A stretch of 64,000 bases of DNA from positions 1 through 64,000 of the forward strand of contig NZ_NJIG01000019.1 in NCBI RefSeq assembly GCF_002209535.1, read 5' to 3'. A program made the position numbers and the translations under genes. The notes under the pieces were generated by a model. The model made no database searches and was not told the origin of the DNA. It saw nothing but the letters and a program-made list of their open reading frames with translations. Positions 46,579 to 55,124 of the stretch are shown here, piece by piece. This stretch comes from Achromobacter marplatensis (GTDB lineage Bacteria > Pseudomonadota > Gammaproteobacteria > Burkholderiales > Burkholderiaceae_B). Positions within the stretch are counted from its first letter, which is position 1. Every line of letters begins with the position of its first letter.

Positions 46579-47313
46579 TTGAACGCTCTTTCAGAACCCC
46601 CTTCTTCGGCCGAAACCCCTTGGCGCATCCTGCCTCAGGGCGACCGCTGCCTGATCATTTCCTTCGGTGACCGGATCGACGCCGCGATCGGCCGGACCTG
46701 TCTGGCCGCGGCGCGCAAACTGCGCGACGCGCGATTGCCCGGCGTCACCGATGTGGTGCCCTCGTTCGTCGCGGTGGCGGTGCATTACCGGCCCGACGGC
46801 CTGGGCAACGGCCCCACCTGTGCCAGCCTGACCGCCCGCATCGGCGCCTTGCTGGCCGACGGCGTCACGGCAGACGCCCTGGACGGCCGCCAGATCGACG
46901 TCCCCGTCTGCTACGGCGGCGAGCACGGCCCCGACCTGCCCGATGTGGCGCGCGCGGCCGGCGTGACGCCAGACGACATCATCGCCCTGCACAGCCAACC
47001 CCGCAGCATGGTGTTCATGCTGGGCTTTGCGCCCGGCCACGCCTACCTGGGCGTACACGACGAAAAACTGAATATCCCGCGCCGCCCCTCGCCACGCACT
47101 GCGGTGCCCACCGGCGCCGTGGCGGTGGCCAACCGGCAGACTGTGATCTACCCGAACCGGCTGCCCGGCGGCTGGAACATCATCGGCGCCACGCCGTTGA
47201 CGCTGTTCGACCCCGCCCGCGAGCCCGCCTCCCTGCTTCAACCCGGTGATTCGGTCCGATTCGTGCCGATCAGCCCGCAGGAATTCGACCGCATCCGGGA
47301 AGCCCGGCCATGA
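46579..47313 (+). CDS. pxpB: 5-oxoprolinase subunit PxpB (KipI-like)
   Basis: PxpB is one of three subunits of the ATP-dependent bacterial 5-oxoprolinase that opens pyroglutamate to glutamate. The 244 residues carry the family motifs GFAPGHAYLG, IPRRPSPRTAVPTGAVAVA and YPNRLPGGWNIIG. The start appears to be TTG at 46579, with AGAGG ten bases upstream; no in-frame ATG or GTG fits better. Its stop overlaps the pxpC start by four bases (ATGA). Confidence 0.92.
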   Translation: MNALSEPPSSAETPWRILPQGDRCLIISFGDRIDAAIGRTCLAAARKLRDARLPGVTDVVPSFVAVAVHYRPDGLGNGPTCASLTARIGALLADGVTADALDGRQIDVPVCYGGEHGPDLPDVARAAGVTPDDIIALHSQPRSMVFMLGFAPGHAYLGVHDEKLNIPRRPSPRTAVPTGAVAVANRQTVIYPNRLPGGWNIIGATPLTLFDPAREPASLLQPGDSVRFVPISPQEFDRIREARP

Positions 47314-48320
47314 GCGTGACCGTGATCAAGCCCGGCATGCTGTCCAGCTTCCAGGACCGCGGCCGCGACGGCTACCAGCATGAAGGCATCCCCGCCGCTG
47401 GCGCCATGGACGAACGCGCGCACCGCCTGGCCAACGCCCTGGCGGGCAACGCCGGCGACCCGGCCACGCTGGAAATGACCCTGATAGGCCCCACGCTGCG
47501 TTTTGACGCCCCGGCGTGCTTTGCGCTGGCTGGCGCCGACCTGGGCGCAACCCTCAATGGCCAGGACATCCCCGTGCACCGCCCGCTGGTGGCCCACGCG
47601 GGCGATACCCTCGCTTTCGGCGCCCGCCCGGCCGTGGGCGCGCGCGGCTATCTGGCGGTGCACGGCGGCTTTGCGCTGGCCGCCGTCATGGGCAGCGAAA
47701 CCACCTACCTGCGCAGCGGCTTCGGCGGATTCCAGGGCCGCGCGCTGGCCAAAGGCGACCAGATCCCGCTGCGCGCGCCGCTCACCGAACACGACCTGGA
47801 CGCGCTGCAGTCGGCGCTATGGGATATCGGCGCCTATCTGCCCGGCACGCTGCGCGGGCAGCGCCGCGGCGCCATCCGTTTCCTGCCGGGCAGGCACTGG
47901 GACGCATTTTCGGCTGCCGCTCGGCAGGCTTTCACCGACGCGGAATTTCGCATCAGCCCCCAATCCGACCGCATGGGCTACCGCCTGCTGGGCCCGGCGC
48001 TGACGATGGACACGCCGCGCCAGATGCTGTCGGAAGCCGCCAGTTTCGGCACCGTGCAGGTGCCTGCAGGCGGCGAAGCCATCATCCTCATGGCCGACCG
48101 GCAGACCACGGGCGGCTATCCCAAGATTGCGCAGATCGCCACCGTGGATCTGCCCGCGCTGGCGCAGTGCGCGCCCGGCCAGGCCCTGCGCTTCCAGCTG
48201 ATCGAACTGGACGAGGCGCAACGCCTGGACGGCGAGCGCGAACACGCATTCACCCAACTGCAAGTGGCGCTGGAACCCCTGCGCGCGCTGCTGGCCCCGG
48301 CAACAAGGAAACCGCAATGA
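47310..48320 (+). CDS. pxpC: 5-oxoprolinase subunit PxpC (biotin-dependent carboxylase-like domain)
   Basis: The 336-residue protein is the KipA-like partner of PxpB. Motifs of the family are MLSSFQDRGRDGYQHEGIP at the N terminus, YLAVHGGF and SDRMGYRL, and ADRQTTGGYPKIA toward the end. The coupled PxpB-PxpC unit activates the lactam for PxpA. Both its start and its stop overlap the neighbouring genes by four bases, giving a tightly coupled trio. Confidence 0.93.
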   Translation: MSVTVIKPGMLSSFQDRGRDGYQHEGIPAAGAMDERAHRLANALAGNAGDPATLEMTLIGPTLRFDAPACFALAGADLGATLNGQDIPVHRPLVAHAGDTLAFGARPAVGARGYLAVHGGFALAAVMGSETTYLRSGFGGFQGRALAKGDQIPLRAPLTEHDLDALQSALWDIGAYLPGTLRGQRRGAIRFLPGRHWDAFSAAARQAFTDAEFRISPQSDRMGYRLLGPALTMDTPRQMLSEAASFGTVQVPAGGEAIILMADRQTTGGYPKIAQIATVDLPALAQCAPGQALRFQLIELDEAQRLDGEREHAFTQLQVALEPLRALLAPATRKPQ

Positions 48321-49084
48321 CCTCCCGCATCGATATGAACTGCGACATGGGCGAAAGCTATGGCGCCTGGACCATGGGCAACGACGCGGCGGTGCTGCAA
48401 TACGTCAGCTCCGCCAACATTGCCTGTGGCTTTCACGGTGGCGATCCCGCCACCATGCGCAAGACGGTCGCGGCGGCCTTGAAGCAGGGCGTGGCGCTAG
48501 GCGCGCATCCCAGCCTGCAGGACCTGGCGGGCTTTGGCCGCCGCGTCATCCAGATCACGCCGGACGAAGCGTATGACATCGTGATCTACCAGATCGGCGC
48601 GCTGGCCGGCGTGGCGGCCTCGCAAGGCGCGCGGCTGCACCATGTGAAGGCGCACGGCGCGCTGTACAACATGGCCGCCCGCGACGAGGGCCTGTCGCGC
48701 GCCATCTGCCAGGCGGTCAAGGATGTGGACGCCTCGCTGATCCTGTACGGCCTGGCGGGCAGCAAGCTGATCGACGCGGCGCGTGCCATCGGCCTTGCGG
48801 CCGCCAGCGAGGTGTTCGCCGACCGCTCCTACCAGGACGATGGTTCGCTGACGCCGCGCACGCGCGCCGGCGCCATGATCGAAGACCTGGACCGCGCGGT
48901 GGCGCAAGTGCTGGGGATGGTGCGCGAGGGCAAGGTGCGTTCCATCGACGGGCGCGACGTGCCGGTCCAGGCCGACACGCTTTGCATCCATGGCGACCAG
49001 CCCAACGCGCTGCTGTTTGCCGACGGCATCCGCCAGGCGCTGGAACAAGCGGGCATCGAAGTCTGCACGCCAGCCCGGGTTTGA
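48317..49084 (+). CDS. pxpA: 5-oxoprolinase subunit PxpA (LamB/YcsF family)
   Basis: PxpA is the catalytic hydrolase-like subunit of 5-oxoprolinase. The 255 residues show the LamB/YcsF hallmarks: DMNCDMGESYGAW at the start, NIACGFHGGDP, GAHPSLQDLAGFGRR, HHVKAHGALYN and CIHGDQPNA. ATG at 48317 overlaps the pxpC stop. Together the genes recycle 5-oxoproline, a damage product of glutamine, glutamate and glutathione. Confidence 0.95.
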   Translation: MTSRIDMNCDMGESYGAWTMGNDAAVLQYVSSANIACGFHGGDPATMRKTVAAALKQGVALGAHPSLQDLAGFGRRVIQITPDEAYDIVIYQIGALAGVAASQGARLHHVKAHGALYNMAARDEGLSRAICQAVKDVDASLILYGLAGSKLIDAARAIGLAAASEVFADRSYQDDGSLTPRTRAGAMIEDLDRAVAQVLGMVREGKVRSIDGRDVPVQADTLCIHGDQPNALLFADGIRQALEQAGIEVCTPARV

Positions 49085-49126
49085 ATCCCGCCGGCCGGTC
49101 GACTGGGGTTGAACTGGGCGGCCGGA

Positions 49127-49828
49127 TCAGGCCCGGCCGTAGCGCGGCGCCAGGTCTTCGGCAGCCTGTTCGGCCGCGTCGCGGTACGACTGCAGGATGC
49201 CGGGCAGCACCTCCACGACGTAGCTGCGCGTCAGCTCGGCCGCGCGCTCGAAATCGCGGCCGGCCAGGGCTTGCGTGATGCCCTGCGTGTAGACCTGCAG
49301 GGTGTTGGTTTCCATCGAGCGCCTGGCCAGCAGGTAACGCAGCGGCTCCACCTGTTCGTAGAGCTTGCTGAGCATGCTGGTCAGCGGCGTATTGCCCGTG
49401 TAGCGGGCCCCCGCCAGATAGAACTCGCGCGAGGCCGCGATGCAGGCGCGGACGTCGCGCTTGGCCACCGCCGCCGCAATGGCGTCGTCATAACTGCGCA
49501 ATTCAGCCACCAGCGGCGCCAGGTCGCGCATGTCCGCCAACTGGCGGATGCAATACGCCTCCAGCTCCGCGCGCAACATGTACAGATGGCGGATCTGCGT
49601 TTCGGTATAGAGGGTGACCCTGAAGCCCTTGCGTTGGATATGCGTGACCAGGCCGCTCAGTTCCAGCAGCCGCAGCGCTTCCCGGATGGGGCTGCGGCTG
49701 GTGCCGAAACGCTGCTCTAGTTCTTGCTCCCGCAAGGGCTGCCCGGGCCGGATAGTGCCATCCACTATCAACTCACGAATCTGTTCCTGAAGGAAATACG
49801 GAATCGTGGCGGGCGCTTTGACGTCCAA
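49127..49828 (-). CDS. GntR-family regulator with FCD domain
   Basis: A 233-residue regulator with a winged helix (about 10-75, LREQELEQRFGTSRSPIREAL) and an FCD effector domain. It starts with TTG at 49828, supported by a strong AGGGGAG six bases before. It converges on pxpA with 42 bp between the stops, so it may or may not regulate the oxoproline operon. Effector unknown. Confidence 0.88.
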   Translation of the reverse strand: MDVKAPATIPYFLQEQIRELIVDGTIRPGQPLREQELEQRFGTSRSPIREALRLLELSGLVTHIQRKGFRVTLYTETQIRHLYMLRAELEAYCIRQLADMRDLAPLVAELRSYDDAIAAAVAKRDVRACIAASREFYLAGARYTGNTPLTSMLSKLYEQVEPLRYLLARRSMETNTLQVYTQGITQALAGRDFERAAELTRSYVVEVLPGILQSYRDAAEQAAEDLAPRYGRA

Positions 49829-49954
49829 TCGGCTCCCCTTGTACTGCGCGATGCATGTATGAGACAGCGAGAAGATACTAGAAATCTATTGAAACACAAA
49901 TAAGAATATTGTTGCAGAGGCGAAACCGCGCTCTGATAGGCCTTTGAGGGCGGT

Positions 49955-50593
49955 TCAGTGCCAATCGTCGCGGTAGACGAACTTCGGCATCTGCCAATTG
50001 AAGCGCAGGGCCAACAGGCGCAAGGCCAGGCCGACCGCCAGCGCCAGGGGTACCGCGGCATTGGCCGACAGGCCGAGCGACTGGCCGCCCAGGTACAGCG
50101 CCCCGGTCACGACCGATACGCTGGCGTACAGCTCCTTGCGGAACAGCAGCGGCACTTCGTTGCACAGCACGTCGCGCAGCACCCCGCCTGCGCAACCGGT
50201 GATCATGCCGCTGATCAGCACCACCGTGATCGGCAGCTGCATCAGCTGCGCCACCTGGCAGCCGATGACGGTGAACGCCACCAGCCCCAGCGCGTCGGCC
50301 AGCAGGAACACACTGCGCAGGCGCCGCATGACGGGTGCAATCAGCGCGGTCAGGATGGCGGCGCCGCCCGTCATCCACAGGTATTCGGGGTGGACGACCC
50401 AGGTCAGCGGGTAATGCCCCAGCAACACGTCGCGCAGCGACCCGCCGCCCAGCGCCGTCACGCAGGCGATGATGCAGACGCCCATCCAGTCCATGTCGCG
50501 CCGGCCCGCCGACAGCGCCGCGGTCATGGCTTCGGCCACGATGGCGACGAGGTACAGCGTGTGCAGCAAGGCGGGTGAAATATCGGAGAACAT
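49955..50593 (-). CDS. TRIC-type (UPF0126/YadS) membrane protein
   Basis: A 212-residue inner-membrane protein with about seven hydrophobic segments and two internal repeats, each containing the glycine-rich bend GGGSLRDVLLG and GGVLRDVLCNEVP. The family forms trimeric cation channels homologous to animal TRIC proteins; some members have been linked to glycine or potassium. The start is ATG at 50593. It is divergent from the universal stress gene across 262 bp that holds two FNR-like sites. Confidence 0.88.
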   Translation of the reverse strand: MFSDISPALLHTLYLVAIVAEAMTAALSAGRRDMDWMGVCIIACVTALGGGSLRDVLLGHYPLTWVVHPEYLWMTGGAAILTALIAPVMRRLRSVFLLADALGLVAFTVIGCQVAQLMQLPITVVLISGMITGCAGGVLRDVLCNEVPLLFRKELYASVSVVTGALYLGGQSLGLSANAAVPLALAVGLALRLLALRFNWQMPKFVYRDDWH

Positions 50594-50731
50594 GGGGAAA
50601 GGCAGGGATAAGACAGTAATCGGGCCGGAACGGGCCGGGCTCAGGATACGGCAGGCCCCATTGTATTGATCCTGATCTGGCGCAAGCTGCCATTGCCTGC
50701 GGGCGCCCCATCCCGTACGCTGGACCGTGCG

Positions 50732-50773
50732 TTGATATCAATCAATCCCCGGCCCGCGTCGCGGCGGGACAAT
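50732..50773 (+). promoter_or_regulatory. FNR/ANR box with class II promoter spacing before the universal stress gene
   Basis: TTGAT-ATCA-ATCAA (50732-50745) matches the FNR consensus exactly. GACAAT (50768-50773) is a good -10; with start near 50780 the box is centred at -41.5, the classic FNR-activated arrangement. A weaker half-matched site, TTGATCCTGATCTG, lies at 50666-50679. Confidence 0.7.
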
Positions 50774-50855
50774 GGGGACATGCCCTGACGGGCGGTAACA
50801 GCCAGGCGACGCGGACGCGGGAGCCGACAGCCTGGCGTCAACCGGGAGATAACGT

Positions 50856-51713
50856 ATGACACAGCAAACTGGCCCCATCCTGTTGGCCACGGACCTGAGC
50901 GCGCGGGGCGACCGCGCCCTGGACCGCGCGCTGCAGCTCACCAAAGCGCTCAACACCAAGCTGATCGTCCTGCACGTCATGGAAAGCCATTCCACGTCGG
51001 CCCGCCTGACCACGCCGGTCTGGCGGCGCCTGTCCTCCGACCACAAGGCCCTGGCCGAACGCGAGCTGGCCGAAGACCTGGCCGCAGCCGACGTGCCGTT
51101 CGAAGTCGTCGTGGTGTCCGGGGATCCGCTGGCGCACATCATGGAAACCGCCGACAGCTTCGGCTGCTCGCTGATCGTCACCGGCACCGCCCGTGACGAG
51201 ACGCTGGGCCGGCTGCTGCTGGGCACCACCGTCGAAAAGCTGGCCCGCCAGGCGCGCCAGCCCGTGCTGGTGGTCAAGACGCGTCCGCGCAAGCCCTATC
51301 ACGACGTGCTGGTCGCCACCGACTTCTCACCCGGCTCTCGCCAGGCCCTGCGCGCGGCGCTGCAACTGGTGCCCGATGCCAACCTGACGCTGTTCCACGC
51401 CTATGACGTGCCGTTTCAGGGCAAGACCGTGCCCGACGACGCCATCACGCGCAGCTTCTACAAGGGCGCCGAGCAAAGCGCGCGGGAATTCACGGCCGAC
51501 ACGCCGGAACTCGCCGGCCTGACCCCCAACATCGTGCTGGAACCCGGCCAGCCCGAAACGGTGCTGTCGGAATACTCGTTCAACCACCGGTCCGATCTGG
51601 TCGTGACAGGCACCCACGGCCGCACCGGCATCCTGCGCACCGCAATCGGCAGCGTGGCTGAACGGCTGCTGGAATCCCTGCCCAGCGACGTGCTGATCGT
51701 CCGGCTGACGTAG
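50856..51713 (+). CDS. Tandem universal stress protein (UspA family)
   Basis: The 285-residue protein has two Usp domains (about 4-142 and 148-285), each with the opening LLATDLSARGDRAL / VLVATDFSPGSRQAL; the second has the ATP-binding tail GTHGRTGILRTAIGSVAERLL, the first the variant GTARDETLGRLLLGTTVEKL. Such proteins support survival under low oxygen or other stresses. The FNR-type promoter upstream suggests induction without oxygen. The TAG stop (51711-51713) is part of the dispersed repeat. Confidence 0.93.
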   Translation: MTQQTGPILLATDLSARGDRALDRALQLTKALNTKLIVLHVMESHSTSARLTTPVWRRLSSDHKALAERELAEDLAAADVPFEVVVVSGDPLAHIMETADSFGCSLIVTGTARDETLGRLLLGTTVEKLARQARQPVLVVKTRPRKPYHDVLVATDFSPGSRQALRAALQLVPDANLTLFHAYDVPFQGKTVPDDAITRSFYKGAEQSAREFTADTPELAGLTPNIVLEPGQPETVLSEYSFNHRSDLVVTGTHGRTGILRTAIGSVAERLLESLPSDVLIVRLT

Positions 51714-51881
51714 GATGGGTGAAGCGCGCGCAAACCGCCACGAGAAGCAAACCTTCCAGCGCGCGCAACCCATCGGGCGGTGATGTTTTGGCGATTCTGG
51801 GTGCAGCGTTTGGGGGCTTGCGCCAGGACGTTCTTGGCGGCGCCCACCATCGCGCGTAGGCGGCTCGATGGGTTGCGCGCG
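51710..51881. repeat. Dispersed 65-bp repeat, locus D (one full copy and a truncated one)
   Basis: The full copy is 51710-51774 (GTAGGATGGGTGAAGCGCG to CGCGCGCAACCCATC). A facing copy begins GATGGGTTGCGCGCG at 51867 but stops at 51881, six bases before the stop codon of the minus-strand permease gene; its other 50 bases are missing. The 92-bp spacer shows no gene. The element fills the gap between two convergent genes and ends the stress gene. Confidence 0.85.
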
Positions 51882-51886
51882 TAGTT

Positions 51887-53200
51887 TTATGCCTGGTCGC
51901 CCTGCCGTTCCATGGTGTCGATCGTGCCGCGCAGGACCTTCAGCAGCACCAGGCCGGGCAATGCGATCAACACGGTCAGCAGGAAAAAGCCCGGCCAACC
52001 CATGTATCCGACCAGAGGCGGGGTGAGCGGTCCGGCCAGGTAGGTGCGGCCCACCGCCGACAGCGCTGACAGCAGCGCAAATTGCGTGGCCGAGAACCGC
52101 TGGCGGCACAGCGCCATCAGCAATCCGACGAAAGACGCGGTGCCCAGCCCGCCGCACAGGTTCTCGATACCGACGCCCGTCGCCATCAGCCACAAGTTCT
52201 TCGGGCTGATGGCGATCAGCCAGTACGCCAGGTTCGATACGGCCTGCAGCAGGCCGAAGACCATCAGCGACCGGTACAGGCCCCAGCGCGACATCAGCGA
52301 TCCACCGGCCAGCGCGCCCACGATGGTGGCGGCCAGCCCCAGCACCTTGTTCACCGTGCCGACTTCGGTCGGCGTGAAGCCCGCGCCGCGAATCAAGAAG
52401 GTGGTGGACAAGGCACCGGCGAAGGCATCGCCCAGCTTGTACAGCACGATCAGCAGCAACACCGCCAGCGCACCGCGCCGCGTGAAGAATTCGTGCAGCG
52501 GTTCGCCGACCGCCGCGCGCAGGCTGCGCGGCGCGCGGGCGACGTGTTCGGGTTCGGGCGCCAGCAAGGTGGCCACCGAGCACAGCAGCATCAGGCCGCC
52601 CATCAGCACATAGGTGTAGCCCCAGCCGATCCACTGGTCCGCCAGGATCAACGCCAGCCCGCCCGAGGCGATCATGGCCAGCCGGTAGCCCATTACCTTG
52701 ATGGCGGCGCCGGCGCCGCGTTCCTCCTTGCGCAGCACGTCCGTGCAATAGGCGTCGAACGCAATGTCTTGCGTGGCGGACAGGAAGGCCACCAGCACGG
52801 CCAGCATGGCCAGCGGCATCAATGCCGCCGACGGCGACAGCATGCCCATTGCCATGATGGTCACGGCCAACAGCAATTGCGTCACCAGCATCCAGCCGCG
52901 GCGCCGCCCCAGCAAAGGCGGCACAAACCGGTCGACCAGCGGGGCCCAGAGGAATTTGATGGTGTAGGCGGTGCCTACCAGGGTAAGGAAACCGATTTCC
53001 TGCAGCGGCACGCCTTCGACGGTGGCCCAGGCCTGCAAGGTTCCGCTGGTCAGGGCCAACGGCAGTCCGCTGGCAAAGCCCAGGACCAGCAAGGGGGCCA
53101 CGCGGGGGCTGGTGTAGACGTTGGATACAGCGGTAATGACGGTCTCCTGAAACTCAGCCGGCGCGGCGCAACAGGCATTGCGCCGCGGGCTTCCCGGCAT
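51887..53200 (-). CDS. ampG: AmpG-like major facilitator permease
   Basis: AmpG imports GlcNAc-anhydro-muropeptides for cell-wall recycling and beta-lactamase induction. The protein has about 12 membrane spans and the AmpG opening FASGLPLALTSGTLQAW, followed by FLWAPLVDRF and GRRRGWMLVTQ. The first ATG, at 53200, gives 437 residues with a 33-residue tail before the first span and no ribosome binding site. AGGAG at 53144-53148 is instead six bases before an ATT codon (53137) that would give a normal-length N terminus. The true start is unsettled. Confidence 0.87.
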   Translation of the reverse strand: MPGSPRRNACCAAPAEFQETVITAVSNVYTSPRVAPLLVLGFASGLPLALTSGTLQAWATVEGVPLQEIGFLTLVGTAYTIKFLWAPLVDRFVPPLLGRRRGWMLVTQLLLAVTIMAMGMLSPSAALMPLAMLAVLVAFLSATQDIAFDAYCTDVLRKEERGAGAAIKVMGYRLAMIASGGLALILADQWIGWGYTYVLMGGLMLLCSVATLLAPEPEHVARAPRSLRAAVGEPLHEFFTRRGALAVLLLIVLYKLGDAFAGALSTTFLIRGAGFTPTEVGTVNKVLGLAATIVGALAGGSLMSRWGLYRSLMVFGLLQAVSNLAYWLIAISPKNLWLMATGVGIENLCGGLGTASFVGLLMALCRQRFSATQFALLSALSAVGRTYLAGPLTPPLVGYMGWPGFFLLTVLIALPGLVLLKVLRGTIDTMERQGDQA

Positions 53201-53247
53201 TTTAGGGCCAGTCGGTCCGCGCCGTCAGGACGATCGGTGTCGGAATG

Positions 53248-53862
53248 TCAGGGGGACGCGAAGCGGTACACCGCCAGCGTGCTGCGCCAGCTGGGGAACA
53301 GCTTCACCTCGCGGCCTTCGTTGAAGGTCGCGCGTTCCAGGATGCGCACGTCCACGACGCCGGCCAACTGTTCAAAGTCGCGCAGCGTGCACAGGTGGAT
53401 GTTCGGCGTGTTGTACCACTGGTAGGGCATCTGGCCCGTCACCGGCATGCGGCCGCGCAGGATGGCCCAACCATGCGGCCAATAGCCGAAGTTGGGAAAC
53501 GACACGATGCCGTAGCGCGCCACGCGCGCCATTTCCCGCAGGATGTGCTCGGTGCGGTGCATGGACTGCAAAGTCTGCGACAGCACGACGGTATCGAACT
53601 GCTTGTCGTCGAACAGCGCCAGGCCGTCTTCCAGGTTTTGCTGGATCACTTCGACCCCGCGGCGCACGCAGGCGATCACGCAGGTGTCGTCCAGTTCGAC
53701 GCCCGCGCCGCGCACCTGGCGGTGGTCGCGCAGGTGCGCCAACAGCGCGCCGTCGCCACAGCCCAGGTCCAGGACGCGGCTGCCGGGTTCGATCCAGCCG
53801 GCGATGCGCGCCAGGTCGGGCCGCAGCGCGCTGTGGGCATAGCGGGGGGTCACAGGGGTCAT
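53248..53862 (-). CDS. metW: MetW, methionine biosynthesis partner of MetX
   Basis: A 204-residue class I methyltransferase-fold protein with VLDLGCGDG at 30-38 and the MetW signatures (VELDDTCVIACVRRGVEVIQ, FPNFGYWPHGW, TPNIHLCTLRDF). MetW accompanies MetX in many proteobacteria and is needed for, or improves, homoserine acylation. Its ATG at 53862 overlaps the metX stop by four bases. It is thus under the same riboswitch. Confidence 0.94.
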   Translation of the reverse strand: MTPVTPRYAHSALRPDLARIAGWIEPGSRVLDLGCGDGALLAHLRDHRQVRGAGVELDDTCVIACVRRGVEVIQQNLEDGLALFDDKQFDTVVLSQTLQSMHRTEHILREMARVARYGIVSFPNFGYWPHGWAILRGRMPVTGQMPYQWYNTPNIHLCTLRDFEQLAGVVDVRILERATFNEGREVKLFPSWRSTLAVYRFASP

Positions 53863-55121
53863 TCGGAGCGTCCTTCGGTCGGGGCGGCAGCGCCGCCAAG
53901 CCCAAGCTCGCGCGCGATGCGTTCGTAATAGCCACGAACCACGGCATGGTAGCGCGCGTCTTCCAGCAGGAAGGCGTCGTGGCCATGCGGCGCGTCGATT
54001 TCGGCGTAGGTCACGGGGCTGGCGTTCTTCAGCAGCGCGCGCACGATCTCGCGCGAACGCTCGGGCGGAAAGCGCCAATCGGTCGAAAACGACACCAGCA
54101 GGAAGTCGGACTTGGCCGGCGCGAGCGCGCGCGCCAGATCGCCGCCGGTCGTGCGGGCCGGATCGAAATAGTCCAGTGCGCGCGTGATCAGCAGATAGGT
54201 GTTGGCGTCGAAGTATCGGGTAAATTTTTCGCCCTGATAGCGCAGGTACGACTCCACCTCGAACTCGACGTCGTAACCGTAGTGGTACGCGCCGTTCTCG
54301 GCGGGCGCACGTTGCGCGCGGCCGAATTTCTCGGCCATGTCGTCGTCCGACAGGTACGTGATGTGGCCGATCATGCGCGCCACCGACAGGCCGCGGCGCG
54401 GCACGGTGTCTTGCGCATAGTAGTCGCCGCCGTGGAAATCCGGGTCGGTGATGATGGCGCGGCGCGCGACTTCATTGAAGCCGATGTTCTGCGCCGACAG
54501 GCGCGGCGTGCTCGCGATCACCACGCAATTGGCCACGCGATCGGGCAAGGTGATGGCCCAGCTGAGGGCCTGCATGCCGCCCAGGGATCCGCCCATCACC
54601 GCCGCGAAGCGTTCGATGCCGAAGTGATCTGCCACGCGGGCCTGCGCGCGCACCCAGTCTTCCACCGTCAGCACCGGAAACGCGGCGCCCCAGGGCTTGC
54701 CAGTGGCGGGGTTGATGCTGGCCGGGCCCGTCGACCCGAAGCACGAGCCCAGGTTGTTGACGCCGATCACGAAGAAAATGTTGGTGTCCACCGGCTTGCC
54801 GGGGCCCACCATGTTGTCCCACCACCCCACGTCGCTGGGGTTGTCCGCCGCTTGCCCCGCCACGTGATGCGAGGCATTGAGCGCATGGCAGATCAGGACC
54901 GCGTTGGTGCGCTGGGCGTTCAACGTGCCGTAGGTTTCCACGGCAAGTTCGTAGGCGGCCAGCGACTGGCCGCTAAGCAACGGCAGCGGCTCATCGAAAC
55001 GGATGAAAGTGGGTGCGACAAGACCGACGGAACCGGGATCAACGGAGTCGGAAGTCGTGACGGTTGCGGGAACGAACCCGCTGGCCGAATCACCGGCCAA
55101 ATGTTGGGCAGGAGTGGTCAT
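53859..55121 (-). CDS. metX: Homoserine O-acyltransferase MetX
   Basis: MetX acylates homoserine to commit it to methionine. The 420-residue alpha/beta-hydrolase protein has the nucleophile elbow GGSLGG with Ser179, GSCFGSTGP, and catalytic Asp and His in STDWRFPP and DAPHGHDAF. Whether acetyl- or succinyl-CoA is used cannot be decided from these motifs; MetW-linked proteobacterial MetX proteins are often succinyltransferases. The 50-residue N-terminal extension precedes the conserved core. A SAM-II-like element ends four bases before the ATG. Confidence 0.95.
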   Translation of the reverse strand: MTTPAQHLAGDSASGFVPATVTTSDSVDPGSVGLVAPTFIRFDEPLPLLSGQSLAAYELAVETYGTLNAQRTNAVLICHALNASHHVAGQAADNPSDVGWWDNMVGPGKPVDTNIFFVIGVNNLGSCFGSTGPASINPATGKPWGAAFPVLTVEDWVRAQARVADHFGIERFAAVMGGSLGGMQALSWAITLPDRVANCVVIASTPRLSAQNIGFNEVARRAIITDPDFHGGDYYAQDTVPRRGLSVARMIGHITYLSDDDMAEKFGRAQRAPAENGAYHYGYDVEFEVESYLRYQGEKFTRYFDANTYLLITRALDYFDPARTTGGDLARALAPAKSDFLLVSFSTDWRFPPERSREIVRALLKNASPVTYAEIDAPHGHDAFLLEDARYHAVVRGYYERIARELGLGGAAAPTEGRSE

Positions 55122-55124
55122 ACG

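Noticed and set aside
53862..54078. Upstream extension of metW to 54078
   Set aside because: That part of the frame lies inside metX and reads as Arg-rich shadow; the ATG at 53862 overlapping the metX stop gives the normal MetW length.
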